Part shown: in pieces, positions 18,184 through 26,213 of the stretch
How the letters are laid out: each line of letters begins with the position of its first letter
How positions within the stretch are numbered: the stretch's first letter is position 1
From: Terricaulis sp.
GTDB lineage: Bacteria; Pseudomonadota; Alphaproteobacteria; Caulobacterales; Aquidulcibacteraceae
NCBI GenBank assembly: GCA_024707365.1
Contig: JANPZV010000005.1
Span: 1,240,001 to 1,304,000 of the forward strand
Direction: 5' to 3'
Length of the DNA: 64,000 nt
Position numbers and translations under genes: made by a program
Notes under the pieces: model-generated
Databases searched by the model: none
Told to the model about the DNA's origin: nothing
Seen by the model: the letters and a program-made list of their open reading frames with translations, nothing else

Positions 18184-19385
18184 ATGGCAGTTGCAAAACC
18201 GCGTCCCGCCTGGGTGCGCGAGCCTCAAATCGTCTCCTTTCCTGATCGGCCGGGGTTTTCTGAAACCTACGGCTTTGCGGGCAATTCGGGCTTTGTGAAC
18301 CTGGAAGGTCAATTGCTGCGCCGCCCCAATGCGCGCGCAAAAACCGTGTATGTGTTCATGCATCCCACGTCGGTTCTGCAATTGCTGCCGATGCCGACGG
18401 CGCTCGCGGATGCTGGGCTTGACGTGCTGTGCGCCGCGAGCCGCTACCCCGCAATGACAGCGCTCTCATCATGGAGAAAGTGGCGATCGATCTTGGCCGC
18501 TGGATCGCGCATGCGCGCGAAGAGCTCGGCTATGAGCGTGTCGTGCTGGTCGGCTGGTCGGGCGGGGGATCTTTGTCGCTGTTTTACCAGGCGCAAGCCG
18601 AGCGGCCAACGATCACGCACACGCCGGCCGGCGATGCGATCGATCTGACACAAGAAAACCTCGGCCGCGCCGATGGCGTGATCTTCATCGCCGCGCATCT
18701 TTCGCGCGCGGAGACGCTCACCGAATGGATCGATCCGTCTGTGATCGATGAACTCGACCCGGACGCGCGCGATCCGGCCTTCGATATCTACGCCGAAACC
18801 GCCTCAACCCCGCCCTATGATGCGGCGTTCGTGGCGGAATTTCGTGCGCGGCAAGTGGCGCGCAACCGGCGCATCACCCATTGGTGCCAGGAGCAATTGG
18901 AGCGCCTGCGGAAAAAGGGCGGCGTTGAGCAGGAGCGCGCTTTTGTCGTGCATCGCACCATGTGCGATGTGCGCTGGCTTGATCCGTCGATCGATCCGAA
19001 TGGGCGCAAGCCGGGCTGGTGCTATATGGGCGATCCGCGCGCGGTGAATGTCGGCCCGGTGGGACTCGCGCGTTTTTCAACGCTGCGCTCTTGGCTCAGC
19101 CAATGGAGCTATGATCTCTCCAACGCAAAAAGGCCCGGCGAACGCCGCGAAAAATTCATCACACCCCGGTGCTGCAAATCGAAAAACACCGCCGATGACG
19201 CCGTGCCCGCCACGCACAATCCGGCCATCCACGCCGCGCTCGCGACGTCGGATAAGGAATACGTCCAGATCGAGAACGCCACCCATTATTATATCGGCCA
19301 GCCGGAACTGCTGCGCCAATGCATTGAAACGATCGTGGATTGGAGCCGGCGCAAGCGCCTGTTGGCTGACGAAAGCGCCGCATAG
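18184..19385 (+). CDS. Alpha/beta hydrolase (reading frame broken at four points)
   Basis: About 399 residues when read through. The nucleophile elbow is GWSGGGS; the N-terminal MAVAKPRPAWVREP and the C-terminal ENATHYYIGQPELL region with the catalytic His are clear. One C is missing in the run 18447-18450, joining SRYP to RNDSALIMEKVA. Near the C-terminus, three runs of five A (19127-19131, 19150-19154, 19182-19186) each need one base removed to give a sensible core segment ending PVLQIENTADDAVPATHNPA. The net +2 matches the observed length. It follows the FAD monooxygenase by 7 bp. It could hydrolyse a ring-cleavage product or an ester; the substrate is unknown. Confidence 0.8.
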
Positions 19386-19394
19386 GAGCACGTG

Positions 19395-19935
19395 ATGACG
19401 CAACCGCCTCGGCTCAAGGGCCTTTATCATTTCGCCTATCCCTGCCGCGATGCGGAGGAAACGCGGGTGTTTTACGAAGACATTCTCGGCTTGCCGTTGG
19501 TCAATTGCATGCTGGCCGATCGCGTGCCCAGCACGGGCGAGGAAAAGCCCTATGCGCACATGTTCTTCGAGATGGCGGATGGCTCTTACATCGCATTCTT
19601 TGATCTCGGCGATGACGAAATGCCGGCGCCTTCGCCCAACACCCCCGCTTGGGTGCAGCATTTCGTGATCGAGACTGAATCAGTGGCGCATGTAGAAGCG
19701 ATGCGCGCCCGGCTTGCCGCGCATGGGGTGGAGGTCACCTCGCTCGTCGACCATGAATTCGTCAAATCGGTCTATTTCTTCGATCCGAACGGTTTGCGCC
19801 TTGAGGTGACGGCGCGCACCGAAGCGCCGGGATACTTGGCGGATGCCGCCGCCGCGGCCCACGAGGCGCTGCGCGATTGGACGGCGGCGAAAAAAAGCGC
19901 GCCTTGCCCGCCGCGCCGCCGCTACGGCGTCATAG
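19395..19935 (+). CDS. VOC family protein (glyoxalase/extradiol dioxygenase superfamily; frame broken at 3' end)
   Basis: A vicinal-oxygen-chelate protein of about 179 residues. The two beta-alpha-beta-beta-beta modules are seen in LYHFAYPCRDAEETRVFYEDILGL and VQHFVIETESVAHVEAMRARLAAHGVEV..FDPNGLRLEV. The candidate metal ligands are His in YHFAYP, His in the second module and Glu in RLEV. AGGAG precedes the ATG at 19395. An extra A in the A7 run 19890-19896 shifts the last residues; with six A the gene stops at 19935, ending KKARLARRAAATAS. It then overlaps the end of the convergent LysR gene by 14 bp. Ring-cleavage or isomerase activity is possible. Confidence 0.8.
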
Positions 19936-20802
19936 CGTCCACGAAACGGCGCACCGAAGGCGAGGCGGTGGATTTCCGCCAGATCAGGTTCAGCCTGTAA
20001 GACAGATCAAGATCTTTGACTTTGCGCAGCAGGACGCTTTCCTGCGACGCATGGTGCGCAAACTCGGTAAAGCCAACGCCCATGCCGACCGAGACAAGGC
20101 TCAGCAGATCGAGTGCGTGGGGGTTTCTTGGATAATGTTGGGCGAAAAGCCGTGCGTCAGGCAGGCTTGCATCAGCCGATCATAATAGCGCGGCGCGGCT
20201 TTGCGCGTGGGGAAGAGAAATTTTTCCCCCGCAAGATCGGCCATGCGGATCGTGCGCTTGGCCAGTTTGTGCCCGCTATAGAGGGCGAGCATGATGTTGC
20301 TTGCGCCGATGTCGCAATAATCGAGCGCGCCGAGATCTGCCTCGGCATGGTGGGCGTCATAGGCGATCGCCACATCAAGCGCGCCGCTGCGCACGGCCTC
20401 GATCTGGTTTTGCGAGGCCATCGGCAGCAAATCCAGTTCGATATTCGGCTCATTGGTGCGGAAATTGAGGATGCGCGAGGGCACCTCCGCGTGCCGCGAG
20501 GCGATCTCGCTAAACCCCACGCGCACAGTGCCGAAATGCCCGCTGGCATAGCCCTTGGCCCGCGTGATCGAGCGCTGCACTTGATCGAGGATGGCGTTGG
20601 TTTCCTCCAGGAAGGCGTGGCCCGCCGTTGAAAGCCGCACCCCCCGGGGCAGCCGCTCAAACAATTGCAGGCCCAATTCCTTTTCCAATTGCCGGATTTG
20701 CCGCGTCAGCGCCGGCTGGGCCACCCGGATCGCCTGGGCGGCGCGGCCAAAATGCTCTTCACGAGCGACGGCCTGAAAATAGCGCAAATGTCGCAATTCC
20801 AT
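19922..20802 (-). CDS. LysR family transcriptional regulator (frame broken near 3' end)
   Basis: A LysR-type regulator of 293 residues when read through. The helix-turn-helix is at residues 1-60 (MELRHLRYFQAVAREEHFGRAAQAIRVAQPALTRQIRQLE). The effector domain follows, with IELDLLPMASQNQIEAVRSGALDVAI. A missing base near 20109 ends the raw frame at HSIC. The other frame continues the family sequence as LLSLVSVGMGVGFTEFAHHA to FVDAMTP, with its stop at 19922. It is divergent from the meta-cleavage operon. Its own promoter region carries a 23-bp box (20808-20830) repeated at 7728-7750, so it probably regulates itself, this operon and the hydroxycinnamate operon. Confidence 0.88.
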
Positions 20803-20807
20803 GGGGT

Positions 20808-20830
20808 ATCAATACCTCTCCGGTATCAAT
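20808..20830. promoter_or_regulatory. LysR-type operator box (site 2)
   Basis: ATCAATACC-N5-GGTATCAAT, with a T-N11-A core, lies just before the LysR start codon (20802) and 108 bp before the hydrolase start (20938). The 9-mer GGTATCAAT also begins at 20805, giving a direct repeat 17 bp apart. The box matches site 1 at 7728-7750 in arm sequence and 9-5-9 spacing. Its position suits autorepression of the regulator and activation of the divergent operon. Confidence 0.6.
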
Positions 20831-20937
20831 CTGGCAAGTACAAAGAATTGGACTGCACCCCTCAGGACAAGACCTACTGCCTCCTTGAAAGCGCGGGCTC
20901 AACGCGCGGCCTGTTGGCGAAAAAAGGGAGGGTCTTT

Positions 20938-21747
20938 ATGGGCAGCGAGGCGCCGATCGCCGATCTTCTATCGCACGCGCGCACAATCGATGTGCGCGGC
21001 GTGAGCATGGAGATGGTGGTGAAGGGCAAGGGCCCGCCGCTCTTGTTGCTCCATGGCATGGATGGCGTTGAGGGCGCAGCGGCGCTGATCGACGCACTGG
21101 CGCAGAACTATGAGGTGTATGCGCCCTCGCACCCGGGATTTGGCACCTCTGCGCTGCCGTCCGGCGCAACAACCGTCGATGACATCGCCTACACCTATCT
21201 CGATCTGCTTGAGCTTTTGGATTTGCGTGATGTTGTGGTTGTCGGCTTCTCGTTCGGGGGCTGGCTGGCTGCGGAAATCCTGGTGAAGGATTGCAGCCGC
21301 GCCGCGCGCGTCGTGCTGGGCGCGCCGCTTGGCCTGCGCACAGGCGATCGCCGCACGCGCCGCGTCGCCGATATTTTCGTGCTCGATGAGCGCGAAAAAG
21401 AAGCGCGCATGCAGCACACAAAAGCCGCCCCGATTGCGGTGGCTGAGCTTTCGGATACGGCGCTTGAGCGCAAGATGCGCAACACCGAAGCGCTGAGCCG
21501 TTTTGGCTGGTCGCCCTATCTTTACAATCCAAAGCTCGCGCAGCGCCTGCACCGTATCAACGCCCCGGTGCTCATGCTCTGGGGCGAGGAAGATCAGATC
21601 GCGCCCATCGCCTACGGCAAGGATTACGCCAGCAGCCTCGCCGCCGCGTCATTCGAGGCGATCCCGCAATGCGGGCATCGCATCTATGTCGATCAGCCCG
21701 CCGCCGCCGCCCAACACATCCACGCGTTCGCGCAAGCTAAAATCTAG
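20938..21747 (+). CDS. Alpha/beta hydrolase, probable meta-cleavage product hydrolase
   Basis: A 269-residue alpha/beta hydrolase. The oxyanion loop is LLLLHGMDG, the nucleophile elbow GFSFGGW, the acid lies in LWGEEDQIAP, and the catalytic His in PQCGHRIYVDQP. The start at 20938 has GGGAGG 7 nt upstream; the longer open frame upstream is not coding. It is the first of five co-directional genes ending in an extradiol dioxygenase. Hydrolases of this class cleave the C-C bond of ring-fission products in BphD/HsaD-type pathways, which is the best guess here from context. Confidence 0.85.
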   Translation: MGSEAPIADLLSHARTIDVRGVSMEMVVKGKGPPLLLLHGMDGVEGAAALIDALAQNYEVYAPSHPGFGTSALPSGATTVDDIAYTYLDLLELLDLRDVVVVGFSFGGWLAAEILVKDCSRAARVVLGAPLGLRTGDRRTRRVADIFVLDEREKEARMQHTKAAPIAVAELSDTALERKMRNTEALSRFGWSPYLYNPKLAQRLHRINAPVLMLWGEEDQIAPIAYGKDYASSLAAASFEAIPQCGHRIYVDQPAAAAQHIHAFAQAKI

Positions 21748-21756
21748 GAGCAAGCC

Positions 21757-22947
21757 GTGAAGGTTTGGCATTTCAGCGAGCAGGCGTATCATCCCGCGTT
21801 CGAGACGCCCGGCGCCATGCGCGTCACCTTGCCGGCGCGGCATTGCGATCCTGTCGAGGCTGGCCGTTTGATCAACCGCTATCTCGATGAATACGTGCTC
21901 GCCGATGAGCTCGGCTTCAATATCATGGTCAATGAGCATCACGCGGCCGCCACCTGCATGTCGACCTCGTGCCTCACCACGCTCTCCATTCTGGCGCGGC
22001 AAACCAAAAAGGCGCGTTTGTTGGCGCTCGGCGTGCCCATCGGCAACCGCGACAATCCCGTGCGCGTGGCCGAAGAAATCGCCATGGCGGACGTGATCTC
22101 CGGCGGGCGGCTTGAGGTCGGCATGGTGAAGGGGGCCGCCTATGAGCTCTTTATGTCCAACCGCCAGCCCACCGGCTTCATGGATCGCTTCTGGGAAGCG
22201 CACGATCTCATCACCGCCGCGCTCTCCAACACTGGCGAGAATTTCGCGTGGGACGGCGAGCATTTTCAGTATCGCGTCGTCAGCCTGTGGCCGCGCCCCA
22301 TTCAGCAGCCCACGCCCCCGATCTGGATGACGGCCTCAAGCGCGGGCAGCGCGGCCGAGCATGCAAAGCTTGGCTATGTGTGCGGCACATTCCTCTCGGG
22401 CGCTGTCGCGCGCTCTGTTTTCGCCGGCTATCGGCAAGCCTATCTTGAGGCGCACGGCAAGCCGGCCAATGATGATCGCTTGGCCTATCTTGCGGTGGTG
22501 TCCGTGGCGAATGATCGGAAAACCGCGTTCGCCCGCGCGGAAAAGATGAAATCATATTTCTCCACCGCTGCGCGGCTTGATCCGCAATATCGCAATCCCG
22601 CCGGCTTCCTTTCGGTGAAGGATAATGTGCGCATGCTGCGCGCCGGGCCGAATGCTGTTCGCCCGCGCCTGCGCGATGGCAGCCCGCTTCCGTCCGACCC
22701 AACGATCGAGCAATATATCGATGCGGGCCTTATGTTCGTCGGCACGCCCGACGAGGTGTTCCAGCAATTGAAGACGTTCCACGCCGATGTTGGCGGGTTC
22801 GGCAATCTGCTCATGATGGGCCAGGCCGGCACGCTCGATCATCAAGAAACTGTGGAAAATCTCTCGATCTTCTCCGCTGAGGTGATGCCGCGTCTGGGCT
22901 CGCTTTCGGTGGAGCCGCCCGATGTCCGCTATGAAGCATTCGCATGA
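21757..22947 (+). CDS. LLM class flavin-dependent oxidoreductase (luciferase-like monooxygenase)
   Basis: A 396-residue bacterial-luciferase-like TIM-barrel protein. Typical landmarks are ADELGFNIMVNEHH (residues near 50), LLALGVPIGNRDNPVRVAEEIAMADVISGGRLEVGMVKG and WMTASSAGSAAEHAKLGY. Members use reduced FMN delivered by a separate reductase to oxygenate a substrate. A flavin reductase gene lies in the same operon at 24095. It is 9 bp after the hydrolase and overlaps the RibB gene by ATGA, so translation is coupled. The likely role is ring hydroxylation or Baeyer-Villiger oxidation ahead of extradiol cleavage. Confidence 0.88.
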   Translation: MKVWHFSEQAYHPAFETPGAMRVTLPARHCDPVEAGRLINRYLDEYVLADELGFNIMVNEHHAAATCMSTSCLTTLSILARQTKKARLLALGVPIGNRDNPVRVAEEIAMADVISGGRLEVGMVKGAAYELFMSNRQPTGFMDRFWEAHDLITAALSNTGENFAWDGEHFQYRVVSLWPRPIQQPTPPIWMTASSAGSAAEHAKLGYVCGTFLSGAVARSVFAGYRQAYLEAHGKPANDDRLAYLAVVSVANDRKTAFARAEKMKSYFSTAARLDPQYRNPAGFLSVKDNVRMLRAGPNAVRPRLRDGSPLPSDPTIEQYIDAGLMFVGTPDEVFQQLKTFHADVGGFGNLLMMGQAGTLDHQETVENLSIFSAEVMPRLGSLSVEPPDVRYEAFA

Positions 22948-24092
22948 GCCTGGCGCGACGAGAGCCGATGCTGACTGAAACAGGCAAACACGCGGCGATT
23001 GCGCCGATCGAGGAAATCTTCGAGGAAGCCATCAATGGCAGGCCTTACATTCTGGTTGACGCCGAGGATCGGGAAAACGAAGGCGATGTGATCATTCCGG
23101 CGCAGTTCGCCACCCCGGAGCAGATCAATTTCATGGCGCGGCACGCGCGCGGCCTGATCTGCCTTGCGCTGACAGAAGAGCGCGCGCGTGAGCTGCAGCT
23201 TCCGATGATGGCGCCGGCCGGGCGCGCCGCGCACGGCACCGCGTTCACTGTTTCGATCGAGGCGCGCGAAGGCGTCACCACAGGCATTTCCGCTTACGAT
23301 CGCGCGCGCACCATTGCGATGGCGATCGATCCGGCCAAAGGCGCGAAGGATTTGGTTTCGCCTGGGCATGTGTTTCCGCTTGTGGCGCGTGAGGGCGGGG
23401 TGTTGGTGCGCGCGGGCCATACCGAGGCGGCCGTGGATGTGTCGCGTATCGCGGGGCTCCAGCATGCGGGCGTTATTTGCGAAATCATGGATGATGATGG
23501 CGCGATGGCGCGCCTGCCGCAGCTCATCACCTTTGCGCAACAGCATGGGCTGAAGATCGGCACGATCGCGGATTTGATCGCCTATCGCCGCCGCTCGGAG
23601 CGCTGCGTCGCCAATGTGCACACCGAATTGTTCGACACCACCTATTGCGCCGGCATGAATCTGTCGATTTTCCGCAATGTGTTTGATGGCGCCGAGCACG
23701 TGGCGCTGACCAAGGGTTCGCCCCACCCAGATAGCCCCACCTTGGTCCGCGTGCACCAGATCGATTTCGCCAACGATATGCTGAGCCCGCCGACGCCGCG
23801 CCGCGATCTGGTGCAGCGCGCGCTCAAAACCATCGCCGAGCATGATGGGCCCGCCGTCATGGTGTTCATTCGCGATCCCAGCCGGTTTGCGATGTCTGAG
23901 CGCAGAAGCGCGGGCGGGGTTTTCTCCGAAGAGCAAACCGTGCGCGATTACGGTGTCGGCGCGCAGATCCTGCTCGATCTCGGCGTGCGCGACATGATCA
24001 TCCTGTCGTCGCAGCACACGCGCATGCCTTCGATCGAGGGCTATGGGCTTCGGATTGTCGGCCAGCGCGCGCTCCCGATCGAGGAAGGTTGA
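22944..24092 (+). CDS. ribB: 3,4-dihydroxy-2-butanone-4-phosphate synthase with degenerate GTP cyclohydrolase II domain
   Basis: A 382-residue RibBA-type fusion. The N-terminal DHBP synthase domain is intact: [16 protein letters not shown] (substrate and metal acidic loop) and [16 protein letters not shown] (catalytic His). It makes the four-carbon riboflavin precursor from ribulose 5-phosphate. In the C-terminal GTP-cyclohydrolase-II-like domain the zinc motif is lost: where functional enzymes have HSECLTGD and a Cys-x-Cys, this protein has [13 protein letters not shown]. It is therefore monofunctional. Its place inside an operon of two FMN-using genes points to dedicated flavin supply. An in-frame ATG at 22968 is an alternative start. 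Confidence 0.9.
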   Translation: MSLARREPMLTETGKHAAIAPIEEIFEEAINGRPYILVDAEDRENEGDVIIPAQFATPEQINFMARHARGLICLALTEERARELQLPMMAPAGRAAHGTAFTVSIEAREGVTTGISAYDRARTIAMAIDPAKGAKDLVSPGHVFPLVAREGGVLVRAGHTEAAVDVSRIAGLQHAGVICEIMDDDGAMARLPQLITFAQQHGLKIGTIADLIAYRRRSERCVANVHTELFDTTYCAGMNLSIFRNVFDGAEHVALTKGSPHPDSPTLVRVHQIDFANDMLSPPTPRRDLVQRALKTIAEHDGPAVMVFIRDPSRFAMSERRSAGGVFSEEQTVRDYGVGAQILLDLGVRDMIILSSQHTRMPSIEGYGLRIVGQRALPIEEG

Positions 24093-24094
24093 AT

Positions 24095-24607
24095 ATGGCC
24101 CTACGACAAGAAGAGACGCCAACTAACGCCATCGCTGCGGAGCTGCGCAAAGGTTTGCGGAGTTTAGCGAAGGCGGTTGTGGTGATCACCACCAGCAAAG
24201 GCGGCCAACGCTTCGCCATGACGGCAACCGCTGTGAGCGAACTCAGCATGGATCCGCCCTCCATGCTGATCTGCGTCAACAAAAGCGCCAGCATGCACCC
24301 GGCGCTCGCAGATGGCGCGGATTTCTGCATCAATATCCTCAAAGGCGAGCAGGGCGATATCGCCGCGTGCTGCTCAGGCAAAGCCAGCGGCGACGCGCGC
24401 TTTTCGGAAGGGGAGTGGCTTAAATCGTCCCTAGGCGCGCCTTATCTTGCTGACGCTCAGGCCGCCTTCGTGTGCCGGCAGGCGTCACACGCAACCTATG
24501 GCACCCACAGCGTGTTTATCGGCGAAGTTGTCGAGGCCCATACCTCAACGCCCTACGATCCGCTGGTTTACATTGATGGCCGGTACACACGTGTCCAGCC
24601 TGCTTGA
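24095..24607 (+). CDS. Flavin reductase family protein (HpaC-like)
   Basis: A 170-residue flavin:NAD(P)H reductase. It has the split-barrel flavin-binding pattern VVVITTSKGGQRFAMTATAVSELSMDPPSMLICVN and the downstream FCINIL and CRQASHATYGTHSVFIGEVVEA segments. It reduces free FMN or FAD with NAD(P)H for a partner oxygenase, most likely the luciferase-like enzyme two genes upstream. ATG 24095 follows GAGGAAGG; an in-frame TTG at 24089 overlaps the RibB stop. The next gene starts inside it at 24576. Confidence 0.9.
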   Translation: MALRQEETPTNAIAAELRKGLRSLAKAVVVITTSKGGQRFAMTATAVSELSMDPPSMLICVNKSASMHPALADGADFCINILKGEQGDIAACCSGKASGDARFSEGEWLKSSLGAPYLADAQAAFVCRQASHATYGTHSVFIGEVVEAHTSTPYDPLVYIDGRYTRVQPA

Positions 24608-25652
24608 AACCCCGATCATCGCGCTGGGCTATGCCGGCGGCCGCAGCGATGCGCTCGAAGATTGGCGCGGTTTTGGGGTGAACTTGCTCGGTCTCGAGCT
24701 TGAGCAGGCGACGCGCGCAGACGTGAATTTCCGTATGGACGGCGCGGCGCGGCGGCTGATGTTCAGCGCCGACGCGGCCGAGGCGAGCGCCTTCTTCGGT
24801 TGGGAGGTCGCTGATGGCGCGGTGCTAAGCGCGCTTGCGGCGAGATTGGAATCCCATGGCTACGTCGCCAATCCCTTCCCGCGCGCGCTGTGCGATCGTC
24901 GCGGCGTAAAGGATGGCGTGATCACCTTTGATCCCGCGGGCAACAGGATTGAGTTGTTCTATGGCCAAGAGCAAGCGCCCGCGCCATTCACGCCGGGGCG
25001 GGCGCTATCGGGCTTCCGCACCGGCGGTCTCGGCATGGGCCACGCCGTACTTCATGTTGAAAGCATCGACGGCGTTATGCCGTTTTACTGCGATATCCTC
25101 GGCTTCAAGCTGAGCGATTATGCGCTGCGTCCGTTTAAAGCGTACTTTTTTCACATCAACGCGCGCCACCACAGTTTGGCGCTGATCGAAACGGGTGGGG
25201 CGGGCATTCATCATCTGATGATGGAGGTCCAAGGCATTGACGATCTCGGCCAAGGTTATGACCTTGCTCAGCTTGAGGAGGGGCGCGTCGCCACAACGCT
25301 CGGCCGTCACAGCAATGATCATATGGTCTCGTTCTATGTGCGCACGCCGTCGGGATTTCTGATTGAGTACGGCTGGGGCGGGCGCAGCATCGATCCCAGT
25401 GCGTGGGCGCCTGTTGAGATGAATATCGGGCCAAGCCTTTGGGGGCATGAGCGCGATTGGCTGCCGCCCGAAACGCGCGACGAGGCAAGGCGCCTTCGTC
25501 TTGCGGCCGCGTCAGCGGGCGTCCGCGCGCCGCTTCGATCAGCGGGGATGCGTAAGGGCGCCGGTGTAACCGCGCTAAGATGCGCAAGCTTTGCAGTGTT
25601 CGGCGCGGCGGCCATGAGATGGATGCTTACGCCGCCGATGCGCCGGATTTGA
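24576..25652 (+). CDS. Type I extradiol ring-cleavage dioxygenase (HsaC/BphC-like)
   Basis: A two-domain VOC extradiol dioxygenase. The C-terminal domain matches BphC/HsaC closely: GLGMGHAVLHV (first Fe ligand His), FYCDILGFKLSDY, INARHHSLALIE, GIHHLMMEVQGIDD, TLGRHSNDHMVSFYV (second ligand His) and FLIEYGWGGRSID (ligand Glu), then SLWGHERDW. It would cleave a catechol next to its hydroxyls with O2. About 60 residues follow the usual family end and look low-grade, so the true stop may be near 25.55 kb if another indel is present. The start overlaps the reductase gene. Confidence 0.85.
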   Translation: MAGTHVSSLLETPIIALGYAGGRSDALEDWRGFGVNLLGLELEQATRADVNFRMDGAARRLMFSADAAEASAFFGWEVADGAVLSALAARLESHGYVANPFPRALCDRRGVKDGVITFDPAGNRIELFYGQEQAPAPFTPGRALSGFRTGGLGMGHAVLHVESIDGVMPFYCDILGFKLSDYALRPFKAYFFHINARHHSLALIETGGAGIHHLMMEVQGIDDLGQGYDLAQLEEGRVATTLGRHSNDHMVSFYVRTPSGFLIEYGWGGRSIDPSAWAPVEMNIGPSLWGHERDWLPPETRDEARRLRLAAASAGVRAPLRSAGMRKGAGVTALRCASFAVFGAAAMRWMLTPPMRRI

Positions 25653-25672
25653 AAGTCGCCGCCAAAACGCAA

Positions 25673-25698
25673 AAGCGCGGATCTAGCGATCCGCGCTT
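25673..25698 (-). terminator. Rho-independent terminator of the 30-residue protein gene
   Basis: A perfect 11-bp stem, AAGCGCGGATC / GATCCGCGCTT, with a 4-base loop. On the minus strand it is followed by a T-rich tail (CTTTTGCGTTTT). It lies 36 bp beyond the stop of the small gene at 25734-25826 and also just beyond the end of the extradiol gene. Confidence 0.75.
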
Positions 25699-25733
25699 GC
25701 TCGTGTGAGCGTGGCCTGTTGGGCAGGTGGGCG

Positions 25734-25826
25734 TTAGGCGACGATCTGCGAAGCTTGCAGCAACACAGCGGCGGCGACGGGGGCAAAGAGAACCAAAGCG
25801 GCGGCGAGAGAGAAAATCTTGTTCAT
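25734..25826 (-). CDS. 30-residue hydrophobic small protein
   Basis: A short reading frame encoding MNKIFSLAAALVLFAPVAAA followed by VLLQASQIVA. It starts with Lys near the N-terminus and then has a single hydrophobic segment across almost its whole length, so it is a probable one-helix membrane peptide or a signal-peptide-like product. AAGGAC lies 6 nt before the ATG. A strong rho-independent terminator follows 36 bp after the stop, which supports a real transcription unit. I do not recognise a family. It lies convergent to the extradiol gene and just left of the insertion element. Confidence 0.6.
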   Translation of the reverse strand: MNKIFSLAAALVLFAPVAAAVLLQASQIVA

Positions 25827-26026
25827 TGCGGCGTCCTTCAAACTGGATGTGCGCTCAAATGCGCTCTTGCTTATGAGATGCCGCGCCCGCCGGTTTTGGA
25901 TGCGGGCACGCAAAATAATCGCGCATGGGGCGCATGCGATTTTGCAGAACGCGCTAAAGCAACCGGCTTTGAATGCGGCTCAGGCCGATGGCGGGCACCG
26001 TGCGAATTTAAAGGTTCAAAAGCAAA

Positions 26027-26056
26027 AAGGCGCGGACCTGGCGGGGTCCGCGCCTT
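26027..26056 (-). terminator. Orphan minus-strand terminator
   Basis: A perfect 12-bp stem, AAGGCGCGGACC / GGTCCGCGCCTT, with a 6-base loop, followed on the minus strand by TTTTTGCTTTT. No minus-strand gene lies directly upstream; the next one in that direction is the EF-hand gene (29241-29939), beyond the 3.1-kb insertion element. It most likely ended that transcript before the element inserted. Confidence 0.7.
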
Positions 26057-26150
26057 GCTGATTTGGCCGCCGCGGGCGGGTGGGGGGATCAAAGGGCGGC
26101 CAATCGGATCGTGTCCGTTGGCCAAACCTACCTCCGAAGCGCTGCGCCCG

Positions 26151-26189
26151 CACTGTGACCACGGTCACGATATAGTATTTGACAAACCC
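26151..26189 (+). repeat. Left terminal inverted repeat of the IS1595 element
   Basis: Reads inward CACTGTGACCACGGTCAC, then GATATAGTATTTGACAAACCC. It matches the right end at 34 or more of 39 positions in inverted orientation; mismatches are confined to the inner half. Confidence 0.8.
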
Positions 26190-26213
26190 AGCCCCAAGCG
26201 GTAGTTTGGGGCC

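Noticed and set aside
22929..24122. Long open frame on the minus strand opposite ribB (397 codons)
   Set aside because: It mirrors the ribB codons, has no motif, and comes from the GC-rich third positions of the true gene.
26151..26164. GTGACCACGGTCAC taken as a regulator operator
   Set aside because: It recurs in inverted orientation at 29223-29236 as part of the element ends, so it is transposon end sequence.
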